A DNA stretch of 40,089 bases, from contig NZ_RBZW01000020.1 of NCBI RefSeq assembly GCF_006543045.1, forward strand, positions 1-40,089, in the 5' to 3' direction. Under the pieces are notes generated by a model. It was not told the DNA's origin. It was given only the letters and a program-made list of their open reading frames with translations, and made no database searches. The position numbers and the translations under genes are program-made. Of the stretch, positions 25,480 through 34,068 are shown in pieces; position 1 is the stretch's first letter; every line of letters begins with the position of its first letter. This DNA comes from Salinadaptatus halalkaliphilus (GTDB lineage: Archaea; Halobacteriota; Halobacteria; Halobacteriales; Natrialbaceae).

Positions 25480-26591
25480 CAGTGTTCACCGCTGAGCGTC
25501 GTCGCCACGCGCTGTAAGATCTCGACCGACTGGTCGAACTCCGAAAGCGAGAGGCGTTCGTCTGGCGCGTGATCGAGGTCGGAGTTGCCCGGACCGTAGG
25601 TGGCGATCGGGCAGTCCCACGCACCGGCGAAGATGTTCATGTCGCTGGTGCCGGTCTTCCGGACCAGGCGCGGTTCCTCGCCCACGTCGCGGATGGCGAC
25701 GCGGAACGCTCGTGCGACTTCCGTTCGCGGGCTCGTCATCACGGGCGGGACCGTGTCCTTCCAGGTGACGGTCCCGACCTCGAGTTCGGCCTCTGCGGCC
25801 TCGCGGACGGTCTCGACGTCGAGGGCTGGCGGCACCCGAAGCTGGATGTCCATCGTTGCCTCGACGGAGAGCCCGTCCTCACTGACGCCGCCGTCGATGT
25901 CGACCGGTTTGGTCGTCACCTGCTCGAAGACGGGTTCGTACTCGCCGCCTTCGAAACGTTCTTCGACGGCCGACCACCAGCGGACGGCGTGTTGAATCGC
26001 GTTCGGATCCGGGCGGGAGGTGTGTCCGGACTCGCTGGTCGCGACGTAGGTCCCGGCGAGTAAGCCACGATAGCCGAGCGTGATCCCGTCGGTTCCGGAC
26101 GGCTCGCCGTTGACGACGGCCTCGGGCACCGCGTCGCGATCGTCGACCAGGTAGCGTGAGCCCTTCGAGTCGACTTCTTCGCCGACGACGCCGACGAACG
26201 AGACGCCCGTTCGGACGGCGGCCGCGGCCATCGCGGCGAGTGGTCCCGTCGCGTCGACGCTGCCGCGTCCCCAGAGAACCTCGTCGGTCTCGGCTCGCGG
26301 GCGCTTCCCGCTCGCATCCGAGGTCCGTTGGACCTCGCGCTCCTCGACCTCGACGGGGATATCCCCCGGCACGGTGTCAATGTGGGAGGTCAACAGGACC
26401 GAATCGTCCGCCGGCGCGCGGACGTTGCCGACGGCGTCGATCCAGACCTCGCGATCGTGGGCCTCGAAGAACTCGACGAGCCGTTCGGCCGCCTCGCGTT
26501 CCTCGCGGGTAGGCGAGGGAATCGAGACGAGGTCGATCAACAGCGTCCGGGCGTCCTCGAGCGGGACGCGCTCGTTCGACGTCGCGCTCAT
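25479..26591 (-). CDS. lysK: [LysW]-ornithine/lysine hydrolase
   Basis: This M20-type metallopeptidase frees ornithine (or lysine) from the LysW carrier. The 370-residue protein shows the metal and catalytic residues of the family: H70 and D72 in TSHIDTVPG, D113 in WGRGSVDATGPL, and E138/E139 in GVVGEEVDSKG. In arginine biosynthesis it replaces acetylornithine deacetylase, and haloarchaeal annotations often call it argE. It overlaps argD by 4 bases (ATGA) and argF by one base. The presence of lysW in the block makes the carrier-linked reaction more likely than an acetyl substrate. Confidence 0.92.
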   Translation of the reverse strand: MSATSNERVPLEDARTLLIDLVSIPSPTREEREAAERLVEFFEAHDREVWIDAVGNVRAPADDSVLLTSHIDTVPGDIPVEVEEREVQRTSDASGKRPRAETDEVLWGRGSVDATGPLAAMAAAAVRTGVSFVGVVGEEVDSKGSRYLVDDRDAVPEAVVNGEPSGTDGITLGYRGLLAGTYVATSESGHTSRPDPNAIQHAVRWWSAVEERFEGGEYEPVFEQVTTKPVDIDGGVSEDGLSVEATMDIQLRVPPALDVETVREAAEAELEVGTVTWKDTVPPVMTSPRTEVARAFRVAIRDVGEEPRLVRKTGTSDMNIFAGAWDCPIATYGPGNSDLDHAPDERLSLSEFDQSVEILQRVATTLSGEH

Positions 26592-27742
26592 GATTCGGCG
26601 TCCGTGTCGGGTGCGATGACCGCATGCAGTGCGTCCACGAGACGGTCCGCCTCGGACTCGTCGATCACCAGCGGCGACAGCAGACGCAGGACGGTCCGAC
26701 CCGCCGGCAGCGCGAGCACCTGTTCGTTCATCGCCAGATCCCGGGCGACGCGGTTCGCCCCACGTTTCAACTCGATGCCGATCAGCAGGCCCTCCCCACG
26801 AATCTCGCGTACTTCGTCGCCAAGAGCCGCCTCGAGTTCGGTCGTAAGATAGTCGCCCATCGCGGCGGCGTGGGCGGGGTAGCCCTCCTCGACCAGCGTC
26901 GTGATCGTCGCGTGGACCGCCGCTGTGACGACGGGGCCGCCGCTGAACGTCGCGTTGTGGGACGCCGCGCCGTCGGCGATCCAGTCCCGGACCGCAACGG
27001 CGCCGATCGGGAGGCCGTTACCCAGCCCCTTCGCCGTCGTGAGCACGTCGGGGGTGACGCCGGCGTTCTGGCAGGCCCACATCGAGCCCGTCCGACCCAT
27101 GCCGGTCTGGACCTCATCGAAGACGAGCGCCACGCCGGCCTCGTCGGTCAGTTCGCGGGCCGTCTCGAGGTAGCCCGCCGGCGGGACGTTGATCCCGCCT
27201 TCCCCCTGAATCGGCTCCAAGATGACGGCGGCGGTCTCGTCGTCGACGGCGTCGGCGAGTTCGTCGCTATCGCCGTAGGGGACGAACTCGACGTCGCCGG
27301 CCAGCGGCTCGTAGGGCGCTTTGTACTTGTCCTTCCACGTCGCAGCCAGCGACCCCATCGTTCGGCCGTGGAACGAGCGGGTTGCCGCGATGATCTTCGA
27401 GTTGCCCGTCGCGGATCGTGCGAACTTGAGTGCGGCTTCGTTGGATTCGGTCCCGGAGTTACAGAACCAGGCCGAGTCGAGTCCGTCCGGCGTCGCCGCG
27501 ACGAGTGCCGCATAGGCGTCTTCGCGGGACTCGACGGGGAACGAAGAGTCGACGAATGTCAGGTTCGCAACCTGTTTTTGGACTGCGTCGACAACGACGG
27601 GGTGGGAGTGCCCGAGCGGCGTACACGCGTAACTCGCGCCCGCATCGAGGTACTCCGTTCCATCCGCAGTGTACAGGGAGACGCCCTCGCCGCGCTCGAT
27701 ACCGATCGGCTTGCTGCCGGAGATGAAATCGTGGTCGCTCAT
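26588..27742 (-). CDS. argD: [LysW]-semialdehyde aminotransferase (acetylornithine aminotransferase family)
   Basis: This class III PLP aminotransferase puts the delta-amino group onto LysW-bound glutamate semialdehyde. In the 384-residue protein the PLP lysine is K238 in LTTAKGLGNGLPIGA, with FDEVQTGMGRTG at 208-217 and FCNSGTESNEAALKFAR near 93. Length and motifs match ArgD/LysJ. Its start overlaps the end of argB by 4 bases and its end overlaps the lysK start by 4, both ATGA junctions, which implies coupled translation. Whether it also serves lysine synthesis is open. Confidence 0.94.
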   Translation of the reverse strand: MSDHDFISGSKPIGIERGEGVSLYTADGTEYLDAGASYACTPLGHSHPVVVDAVQKQVANLTFVDSSFPVESREDAYAALVAATPDGLDSAWFCNSGTESNEAALKFARSATGNSKIIAATRSFHGRTMGSLAATWKDKYKAPYEPLAGDVEFVPYGDSDELADAVDDETAAVILEPIQGEGGINVPPAGYLETARELTDEAGVALVFDEVQTGMGRTGSMWACQNAGVTPDVLTTAKGLGNGLPIGAVAVRDWIADGAASHNATFSGGPVVTAAVHATITTLVEEGYPAHAAAMGDYLTTELEAALGDEVREIRGEGLLIGIELKRGANRVARDLAMNEQVLALPAGRTVLRLLSPLVIDESEADRLVDALHAVIAPDTDAES

Positions 27743-28593
27743 CGTTCGACCTCCGTGGCGTCCTCGAGTACGCCGGGCTCGAGCGTCGTCCCCTCGCCGT
27801 CGAGGGCACTCGAGATCGGTGTCTCGGCGTTCGCGCTCGCGACGGTGACCGACGCTGCGCCGCCCTCGAGGGCCTCCTCGGCGGCCATGACCTTCTTCGT
27901 CATGAACCCCTCAGCCGCCGATTTGACGGCCTCGAACGCCTCGGGCGTCGACGCCGAGTCGATCTTCGTCGACTCGTCGTCGGGGTCCTCGTAGATGCCC
28001 GAGACATCCGTCAGCACGACGAGATCGGCCTCGAGCGCGCCCGCGATGGCGGCCCCAGCGCGATCGGCATCAGCGTTGACGGCGGTGTAGCCGCCCTCTT
28101 TCTCCTTGCCTAGCACGGGTACGGAGACGACGGGCGTGTAGCCGCCCGCGAGAACGGTCTCGAGCAAGTCGGCGTTGACCGACTCGATCGTCCCCGAATG
28201 GTCGCCGCGTTTGATCTTCTTCTTGCCGTCTTCTTTCACGCGAACGGCGGACTTGCGTTTCCCTTCGAGTAACTTGCCGTCCGTGCCCGAGAGCCCGACC
28301 GCGTTCACGTCGAGATTCTGCAGGCTCTCGACGAGGTCCGTATTGAGCTTGCCCGGCATCACCATCTTGAAGACGTCCATGGTGTTTTCGTCGGTGAATC
28401 GACCGACGACGCCGCCGGGTGTCTCGACGTAGGTCGGGTCCTGCCCGAGCTCCTCTAAGGTCTCGTCGACGGCCGTCGAGCCGCCGTGCGTGAGGACCAC
28501 GTCCTCGCCCTCGTCGACGAGCGCTGCGACATCGGAAAGTGCACCTTCGGGATCGACGGCTCGCGCGCCGCCGATTTTGACGACGGTCGTCAT
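27739..28593 (-). CDS. argB: [LysW]-glutamate/aminoadipate kinase
   Basis: This amino-acid kinase phosphorylates the gamma-carboxyl of carrier-bound glutamate. The 284-residue protein begins MTTVVKIGGA with K6, has LTHGGSTAVDETL (substrate loop) and GLSGTDGKLL, and ends with the ATP-site segments VLTDVSGIY and GFMTKKVMAAEEAL. Long acidic stretches fit high-salt cytoplasm. It abuts argC with no gap and overlaps argD by 4 bases. LysZ and ArgB types are hard to separate; the presence of lysW suggests the carrier-bound substrate. Confidence 0.94.
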   Translation of the reverse strand: MTTVVKIGGARAVDPEGALSDVAALVDEGEDVVLTHGGSTAVDETLEELGQDPTYVETPGGVVGRFTDENTMDVFKMVMPGKLNTDLVESLQNLDVNAVGLSGTDGKLLEGKRKSAVRVKEDGKKKIKRGDHSGTIESVNADLLETVLAGGYTPVVSVPVLGKEKEGGYTAVNADADRAGAAIAGALEADLVVLTDVSGIYEDPDDESTKIDSASTPEAFEAVKSAAEGFMTKKVMAAEEALEGGAASVTVASANAETPISSALDGEGTTLEPGVLEDATEVER

Positions 28594-29667
28594 TTACGGT
28601 GCCCCCACGGGGTGCAGTCCCGTAAACTCGAGTCCGGCCGTCTCCTCGAGGCCCAGCGCGACGTTTGCGGCGTGGACTGCCTGTCCCGCAGAGCCTTTCA
28701 TCATGTTGTCGATGGCCGAGAAGACGACGATGCGCTTGTTCGAGGGATCGAGTTCGAAGCCGACCTCGGCGAGGTTCGTCCCGGCGACCGATTTCGGCTC
28801 GGGATAGCGATAGACGCCGGAGCCGCCCGCGGCCATCCGGACGAACGGCTCATCCTCGTAGCAGCCACGATAGGCTTGCCAGAGGTCACCCTTCGAGACC
28901 GGTCCCGACGGGAAGACGTGACTCGTCGCGCTCGCGCCGCGGATCATGTCCACGGCGTGGCAGGTGAAGGCAACCGAAGTGCCCAGAAACTGCTGGATTT
29001 CGGCCTCGTGACGGTGACCCGTCGGCGCGTAGGGACGGACGACGCCCGAGCGCTCGGGATGGCTCGAGGCCTCCCCGCCGCCGGCGCCGCCTTCGGAGGA
29101 GCCGACTTTGACATCGACGACGACCTGTTCTCCCCCCTCCAAAATGTCGTGTTCGAACAGCGGGTAGAGTCCGAGAATCGTCGCGGTGGCGTTACAGCCG
29201 CCACCGGCGATGAGTTCTGCACCCTCGAGATTGTCGCGGTTGATCTCGGGGAGTGCGTACTCGGCCGTCTCGAGGTACTCGGGTGCGCTGTGGCCGTCGT
29301 ACCACTCCTCGTACTGCTCCGCCGTCTCGAGGCGGAAGTCGGCCGAGAGGTCGACGACGGTATCGGCGATCTCGAAGAACTCGTCGATCTGTCCCATCGA
29401 GACGCCGTGGGGTGTCGCGGCAAACAGCACGTCGACGCTCTCGAGATCGTCCGGTTCGGTAAAGCGAAGGTCGGTCCCGCGAAGCGGCGGGTGGACGGAG
29501 CCGACGCTCTTGCCGGCTTTCGACCGGCTGGTGACCTCCGCGATCTCGACGTTCGGGTGGCCAGCGAGCAGTCGCAGCAGTTCGCCGCCCGTAAACCCGG
29601 AGCCGCCGATAATACTCGCGGTGACCGTCTCGGCGGTCGCGTCGGTCGCGTCGGTGCCGACCGCCAT
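28594..29667 (-). CDS. argC: [LysW]-glutamyl-phosphate reductase
   Basis: This NADPH-dependent reductase turns the acyl phosphate on the carrier into the semialdehyde. The 357-residue protein has IIGGSGFTGGELLRLL near 19-34 for the dinucleotide. The catalytic C158 sits in the GGGCNATA segment, and VKVGSSEGGAGGG lies further on. FTCHAVDMIRGASATSHVF carries the conserved histidines. It shares one base with the stop of argX (TGATG) and is followed directly by argB. The N-terminal 13 residues are a low-complexity alanine/threonine leader before the Rossmann start. Confidence 0.95.
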   Translation of the reverse strand: MAVGTDATDATAETVTASIIGGSGFTGGELLRLLAGHPNVEIAEVTSRSKAGKSVGSVHPPLRGTDLRFTEPDDLESVDVLFAATPHGVSMGQIDEFFEIADTVVDLSADFRLETAEQYEEWYDGHSAPEYLETAEYALPEINRDNLEGAELIAGGGCNATATILGLYPLFEHDILEGGEQVVVDVKVGSSEGGAGGGEASSHPERSGVVRPYAPTGHRHEAEIQQFLGTSVAFTCHAVDMIRGASATSHVFPSGPVSKGDLWQAYRGCYEDEPFVRMAAGGSGVYRYPEPKSVAGTNLAEVGFELDPSNKRIVVFSAIDNMMKGSAGQAVHAANVALGLEETAGLEFTGLHPVGAP

Positions 29668-30545
29668 CAGGCGCTCACCTCGAGTTCCTCGTCGGCCGCG
29701 GCGGCCGCTCTCTCCTCGAGCCAGTCGACGACGGTGCCGGCGACATCGGTCTCGACGGCGCCGTCGAGCGCTTTGAACTCGACCGTGTGGTTGACCTCGT
29801 GGACGGTGTACCCATCCTCGGTTTCCATCAGGTCGATACCGAGCAACCCGCCACCGACGGCGTCGCTGGCCTGCCGGACGAGTGCTTTTGCCTCCTCGTC
29901 GGGTTCGAAGACATCCGTCTCCGCGCCCTTCGCAGCGTTGGTGATCCAGTGGTCCGACGATCGAACCATGCCGGCGATCGGTTCGCCGTCGGTCGCGACG
30001 ACGCGGATGTCGCGGCCGGGTTTGTCAACGAACTCCTGGACGTAGAACACCTTGTGCTCGTAGTGGCCGAGCGTGGCCTTGTGCTCTAAGATGGCCTCCG
30101 CGGCGTCGGGCGAGTCGATCTTCGCCATTAGGCGACCCCACGAGCCCACAACGGGTTTGAGGACGCAAGGGTAGCCAAACTCCTCGATGGCCTCCATCGC
30201 GGTCTCTTTGGTAAACGCCACTTTGGTGTTCGGCGTCGGCACGCCGGCCTGCTCGAGCGCGAGGCTGTTCTTGACCTTGTCCGCACAGATGTCGGCCGTC
30301 TCGTGGCTGTTGACCACGGGCACGTCGTACGCCTCGAAAAACTGCGTGGCGTACAGACTCCGGCTCGTGGCGAGACAGCGATCGACGACGATGTCGAGGT
30401 CGGTAAACGCCTCGGGCACCTCGCCGATGTCGAAAGTCTGTTTGCGGACGTCGATCTTCTCGATCGTGTGGTCGCGCTCGCGAAGCTCGTTCAGAAGGAG
30501 CTTCTCGTCTTTGCGAATTCGGGAGTAGAGTATACCTACGTGCAC
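29667..30545 (-). CDS. argX: Glutamate-LysW ligase (ATP-grasp, ArgX/LysX)
   Basis: This RimK-type ATP-grasp enzyme links the amino group of glutamate to the C-terminal glutamate of LysW, starting the protected route. The protein begins MHVGILYSRIRKDEKLL, the standard family N-terminus, if the GTG at 30545 is used (292 residues). A GTG at 30554 would add three. GGTGGT a few bases upstream may help ribosome binding. ATP-grasp motifs include CVLKPVVGSWGRLMAKI, VQEFVDKPGRDIRVV and GIDLMETEDGYTVHEVNHTV. It is separated by 106 bases from lysW and overlaps argC by one base. Glutamate rather than aminoadipate specificity is inferred from the arg context. Confidence 0.94.
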   Translation of the reverse strand: MHVGILYSRIRKDEKLLLNELRERDHTIEKIDVRKQTFDIGEVPEAFTDLDIVVDRCLATSRSLYATQFFEAYDVPVVNSHETADICADKVKNSLALEQAGVPTPNTKVAFTKETAMEAIEEFGYPCVLKPVVGSWGRLMAKIDSPDAAEAILEHKATLGHYEHKVFYVQEFVDKPGRDIRVVATDGEPIAGMVRSSDHWITNAAKGAETDVFEPDEEAKALVRQASDAVGGGLLGIDLMETEDGYTVHEVNHTVEFKALDGAVETDVAGTVVDWLEERAAAAADEELEVSA

Positions 30546-30651
30546 GTGAACCACCCGTGATCTGGTGAGTCCGCCGAGGCGACGCTCGTGGGACTCGTCC
30601 GACGGCAGTGGGCGTCAACGGCGCCCGGTGTTGTCGTGGCCGTCTGCAAGG

Positions 30652-30816
30652 TCACTCACCCCAGTCCTCTTCGAGCTCGGGGGCCCGCTCGAGGACTGGT
30701 GGCTCGGTGTCGACGACTTCCAGTTCGGCGCCACAGGTCGTACAGTCAACGATCTCTCCAGCTTCTAGATCGTCGTGCAGGGACACCTCGGCCCCACACT
30801 CGACGCATTCGGTCAT
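30652..30816 (-). CDS. lysW: LysW amino-group carrier protein
   Basis: This 54-residue carrier holds the growing amino acid on its C-terminal glutamate through arginine (or lysine) synthesis. It has a zinc ribbon of two CxxC pairs, CVEC at 4-7 and CTTC at 25-28. It ends in the diagnostic tail EEDWGE; the last glutamate accepts the substrate. The body is acidic, as needed to dock on the basic faces of the enzymes. It lies directly upstream of its ligase argX. Its stop TGA is at 30652-30654 and ATG at 30814-30816, with GCAGGTACA just before. Easily missed because of its size. Confidence 0.95.
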   Translation of the reverse strand: MTECVECGAEVSLHDDLEAGEIVDCTTCGAELEVVDTEPPVLERAPELEEDWGE

Positions 30817-31020
30817 TGTACCTGCAACTGGGAGCCCGGTTCCCTTAAAGCCTTCGAACTTAACAGCAAAATTATATTATCTACACCGTCCTCTAACGGA
30901 CCGTCGGACCCACGCAACCGCAAGTTTATGCCGACATATCATGAAATAGGTATTTTGTCCCCTCGCGGGGACCGCGGTCGCAGTCCCGAACCCACACGCA
31001 GCGCCTGGCAACCGGCGGTC
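30817..31020 (-). promoter_or_regulatory. AT-rich leader region of lysW with possible internal promoter
   Basis: This 204-base gap inside the arg block is far more AT-rich than its neighbours. On the minus strand GATAATATAATTTT (about 30869-30882) and CTTTAA (about 30844-30850) are TATA candidates for lysW. A GTCCCC-GCGA-GGGGAC hairpin lies at 30958-30973, and the near-palindrome ATATCATGAAAT at 30936-30947. Together they suggest a second, possibly regulated, start for lysW-argX-CBD-lysK-argF. Confidence 0.5.
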
Positions 31021-32553
31021 TCAGACATACTCGTTCACCTCGGAACGAAGCGTCTCGTGGGCCGTCTCGAGGCCCTCGGCCGTCGTCGTGAGCGTCCGCT
31101 CGTGGTCCGACACCGACGCACGCGCGGCCTCGAGTTGGTCGGCGACGGTCTCGGGGGCGGGCCCACCCTGTGAGTCGCGACTCGCGACGCTCGCTGCGGG
31201 ATCGAGTGCGGTCTCGACTGCCTCGGGGTCGACGACGTCCTCGAGGGGCTCCTCGAGGACGTCTGCGGCGGCTGACTCGATGGCGTCGTATCCCGCGCCA
31301 CGCTCCGCAGCGAGCGCGACGAGTTCGTGGGCAGTGCGAAACGGCAGTCCGTTCGCGGCCAACAGGTCGGCGACACCGGTCGCCGTCGAGAACCCCGCGC
31401 CGGCTTCCGCCTCGAGGGTGTCCGCGTTCCACGTCGCGGTCGCGACCGCACCGGCGGCGACCTCGCTGGCCTCCGTCACCGCGTCGACGGTTTCCCAGGC
31501 GTGGGCCGTCGCCCGCTGTAGGTCACGGTTGTACGCGCGGGGCAGTCCCTTGAGCGTCGTCGTCAGCCCCTGAACCGCACCCGACGCGTCGCCCGCGACC
31601 GCGCGGACGAGCTCGAGGGTGTCCGGATTCTTCTTTTGTGGCATGATCGACGACGTCGAGGAGTAGTCGTCCGATAGCTCCACGAAGCCGCGATTCGCGA
31701 AGATAATCACGTCTTCGGCAAGTCCCGACAGCGTGGTCGCGTGGGTCGATAACGCCTGGGTCGTCTCGAGCAAGAAGTCCCGACTCGAGGATGCGTCCAT
31801 CGAATTTGTAACGACGCTCTCGAAGCCAAGCAACTCGGCGGTGCGCTCGCGGTCGATATCGAACGTCGTCCCCGCAAACGCCGCAGCGCCCAGTGGCGAC
31901 TCGTTGATCCGGTCGTACGCTTCGAGCAGGCGCTCGGTGTCGCGACGGACCGCGCTCTCGTAGGATAGCGCCCAGTGGGCGACCGTCGTCGGCTGGGCGG
32001 GCTGGAGGTGGGTGTAGCCGGGCATGATCGTCTCCCGGTTGACCTCGGCGGCCTCGAGCAGCGATTCCCGCAATACGAGTGTCGTCTCGATCGCCTCGAG
32101 GATGTCCTCGCGCAGGCGATAGCGGATACAGGCCGCAACCTCGTCGTTGCGCGATCTGGCGGTGTGCATCTTGCCGCCCTCGGCGCCGATACGCTCGATG
32201 ACGGCCGTCTCGATGGCCTCGTGGACGTCCTCACCGTCGGGCAGAGAGTCGTGGCCGTCGACCTCGATAGCGTCCAGCGCAGTCAGAATTTCGCCCGCGA
32301 CATCGTCGCCGACGATATCCTGCTCGGCGAGCATCACCGTGTGTGCACGATCCACCTCGAGGTCGGCTTCGAAGATCCGTTCGTCCGCTCCGAGCGAGGA
32401 GAGGAAGCTCCGGGCGGGGCCGCCGCTGAAGCGGTCCCGCCGAATGACGCCGGCATCGTCGCCCGTGGCGGCGGAACCGCCAGCAGCGTTGCCGGCGACG
32501 CCGTCGGCAGCGTCAGCGTCGAACTCGTCGTCGGGAGCGCTCTCCTCGGTCAT
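31021..32553 (-). CDS. argH: Argininosuccinate lyase
   Basis: This enzyme splits argininosuccinate into arginine and fumarate, the last arginine step. The 510-residue protein carries the superfamily signature in SSIMPQKKNPDT, with GGKMHTARSRNDEVAA (substrate loop) and MPGYTHLQPAQPTTVAHW (catalytic histidine region). The first 35 residues are an acidic, alanine/glycine-rich extension beyond the usual start (GDDAGVIRRDRFSGG). That explains its length against about 465 for relatives. An alternative internal start cannot be excluded. It follows argG by two bases. Confidence 0.96.
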   Translation of the reverse strand: MTEESAPDDEFDADAADGVAGNAAGGSAATGDDAGVIRRDRFSGGPARSFLSSLGADERIFEADLEVDRAHTVMLAEQDIVGDDVAGEILTALDAIEVDGHDSLPDGEDVHEAIETAVIERIGAEGGKMHTARSRNDEVAACIRYRLREDILEAIETTLVLRESLLEAAEVNRETIMPGYTHLQPAQPTTVAHWALSYESAVRRDTERLLEAYDRINESPLGAAAFAGTTFDIDRERTAELLGFESVVTNSMDASSSRDFLLETTQALSTHATTLSGLAEDVIIFANRGFVELSDDYSSTSSIMPQKKNPDTLELVRAVAGDASGAVQGLTTTLKGLPRAYNRDLQRATAHAWETVDAVTEASEVAAGAVATATWNADTLEAEAGAGFSTATGVADLLAANGLPFRTAHELVALAAERGAGYDAIESAAADVLEEPLEDVVDPEAVETALDPAASVASRDSQGGPAPETVADQLEAARASVSDHERTLTTTAEGLETAHETLRSEVNEYV

Positions 32554-32555
32554 GG

Positions 32556-33740
32556 TTACTCGTCGTCCTCTATGACGCTGTTTGCGAGACGGCGCTGGAA
32601 GCCGTGGTACTTCGCGACGCCTGTCGCGTCTTCTTGCGTGATCTTGCCGACCGTCTCGGTGTCGAAGGAGGCGTGTTCGGCCGAGTAGGCGGCGTACTCG
32701 CTGTCACGCGCGACCGGACGGGCCTTGCCGCCCTCGAAGCGGATCGTGACGGTGCCGGTGACGCGCTTTTGGGTCTCGGCGATGAAGCCCTCGAGTGCCT
32801 TGACGAGCGGCGCGTCGACGAGGCCCTCGTACCCCTTCTTCGCCCAGCGCTGGTCGATCAGCTGTTTGAACTCGCGTTCCTCCTGGGTCAGAACGAGGCC
32901 CTCGAGCGCCTCGTGGGCGTTCAATAGCGTCGTCGCGGCGGGGTGCTCGTAGTTCTCGCGGACCTTCAGCCCGAGCATGCGGTCTTCCATCGAGTCGGTG
33001 CGGCCGACGCCGTAGGAGCCGGCGAGTTCGTTCAGGTACTCGATGAGTTCGACCGGTTCGTACGCCGTGTCGTCGACGGCGACAGGGTACCCCTCCTCGA
33101 AGCTGATCTCGATTTCCTCGGTCTCGCCGGAGGGCTCGTCAGTCCAGTCATAGATGTCCGTCGGCGGGACGTAGCTCGGGTCCTCGAGTTCGTCGCCCTC
33201 GACCGAGCGACTCCAGAGGTTGGTGTCGATCGACCAGTCGCCGCCGCTGCCGCCCTCGACGGGCAGTTCCTTCTCCTCGGCGTACTCCTGTTCCCACTCG
33301 CGGGTCAGGCCGAGTTCGCGCACGGGTGCGATGACTTCCAGATCCGAGTCGCGCCAGACGGCCTCGAACCGGAGCTGGTCGTTGCCCTTTCCGGTACAGC
33401 CGTGGGCGATGCCGGTACAGTCCTGTTCCTCGGCGACCTCGAGGATCGCCTTGGCGATGACGGGGCGGGCGAGTGCCGTCCCGAGCGGGTAGCCCTGGTA
33501 GGTCGCGTTCGCGCGAACGCTGTCGAAACAGAGATCCGCAAACTCGTCTTTCGCGTCGACGACGTAGTGTTCGAGATCGAGGGCCTCGGCCGTTTCCTCG
33601 GCTTCGTCGAACTCTGCGGCCGGCTGGCCGACGTCGACGGTAACGCCGATTACCTCGTCGTATCCATACTCCTCCTCGAGCAGCGGGACACAGACAGTCG
33701 TGTCCAGGCCGCCGGAGAACGCAAGTGCCACGCGGGTCAT
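32556..33740 (-). CDS. argG: Argininosuccinate synthase
   Basis: This enzyme joins citrulline and aspartate using ATP. The 394-residue protein begins MTRVALAFSGGLDTTVC, with the PP-loop ATP motif at residues 7-15. GIAHGCTGKGNDQLRFE binds the substrate pair, and YEPVELIEYLNELAGSYGVG lies in the C-terminal domain. It is the first gene of the leftward arg block. A TATA-like ATTAAA (about 33782-33790) lies some 46 bases upstream, so a short leader of about 20 bases is likely. Confidence 0.97.
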   Translation of the reverse strand: MTRVALAFSGGLDTTVCVPLLEEEYGYDEVIGVTVDVGQPAAEFDEAEETAEALDLEHYVVDAKDEFADLCFDSVRANATYQGYPLGTALARPVIAKAILEVAEEQDCTGIAHGCTGKGNDQLRFEAVWRDSDLEVIAPVRELGLTREWEQEYAEEKELPVEGGSGGDWSIDTNLWSRSVEGDELEDPSYVPPTDIYDWTDEPSGETEEIEISFEEGYPVAVDDTAYEPVELIEYLNELAGSYGVGRTDSMEDRMLGLKVRENYEHPAATTLLNAHEALEGLVLTQEEREFKQLIDQRWAKKGYEGLVDAPLVKALEGFIAETQKRVTGTVTIRFEGGKARPVARDSEYAAYSAEHASFDTETVGKITQEDATGVAKYHGFQRRLANSVIEDDE

Positions 33741-34068
33741 ATCGTACTCGAGGGAAACGGGAGGACGGACTTAAGCCCGTTGATTTAATACGCGAAAATT
33801 GTACACAGAGGCACTGCTACTGGGAAAATTGGCGTTTCGAGCGTAGTGGAACGAACCGGCGACGTGCGAGTGAATAGCGTACGGGCACGAGGGCCCGCCG
33901 CGGTCGCCGCGGTCGCCGGAAGCGGACGGACCCGTCGGTATCGCCGAGCGTCGACGCGGTACCGACGGAGTGAACCATTGCTGAAATGGTATCGGTCCCG
34001 GTATTAAAATCTGCTGAATCCGCGGGGCGTCGCCCACCGTCCGTTCGGCTCAGAGCGGACATCGTTAC
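33741..34068. other. Gene-free stretch upstream of argG
   Basis: This 328-base gap holds the argG promoter at its left. It then carries an inverted repeat CCGTCGGTA/TACCGACGG (33932-33968) and a short hairpin ACCATT-GCTGA-AATGGT (33974-33990). These lie downstream of the membrane wHTH gene, which reads leftwards towards them, and may end its transcript. No convincing coding frame was seen. Confidence 0.55.
33932..33968. terminator. Inverted repeat CCGTCGGTA / TACCGACGG
   Basis: A perfect 9-bp inverted repeat with a 19-base loop lies 100 bases after the stop of the membrane wHTH gene and 190 bases upstream of argG. A second, smaller hairpin follows at 33974-33990. It may be a transcription end for the wHTH gene or a regulatory site for argG. 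Confidence 0.35.
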
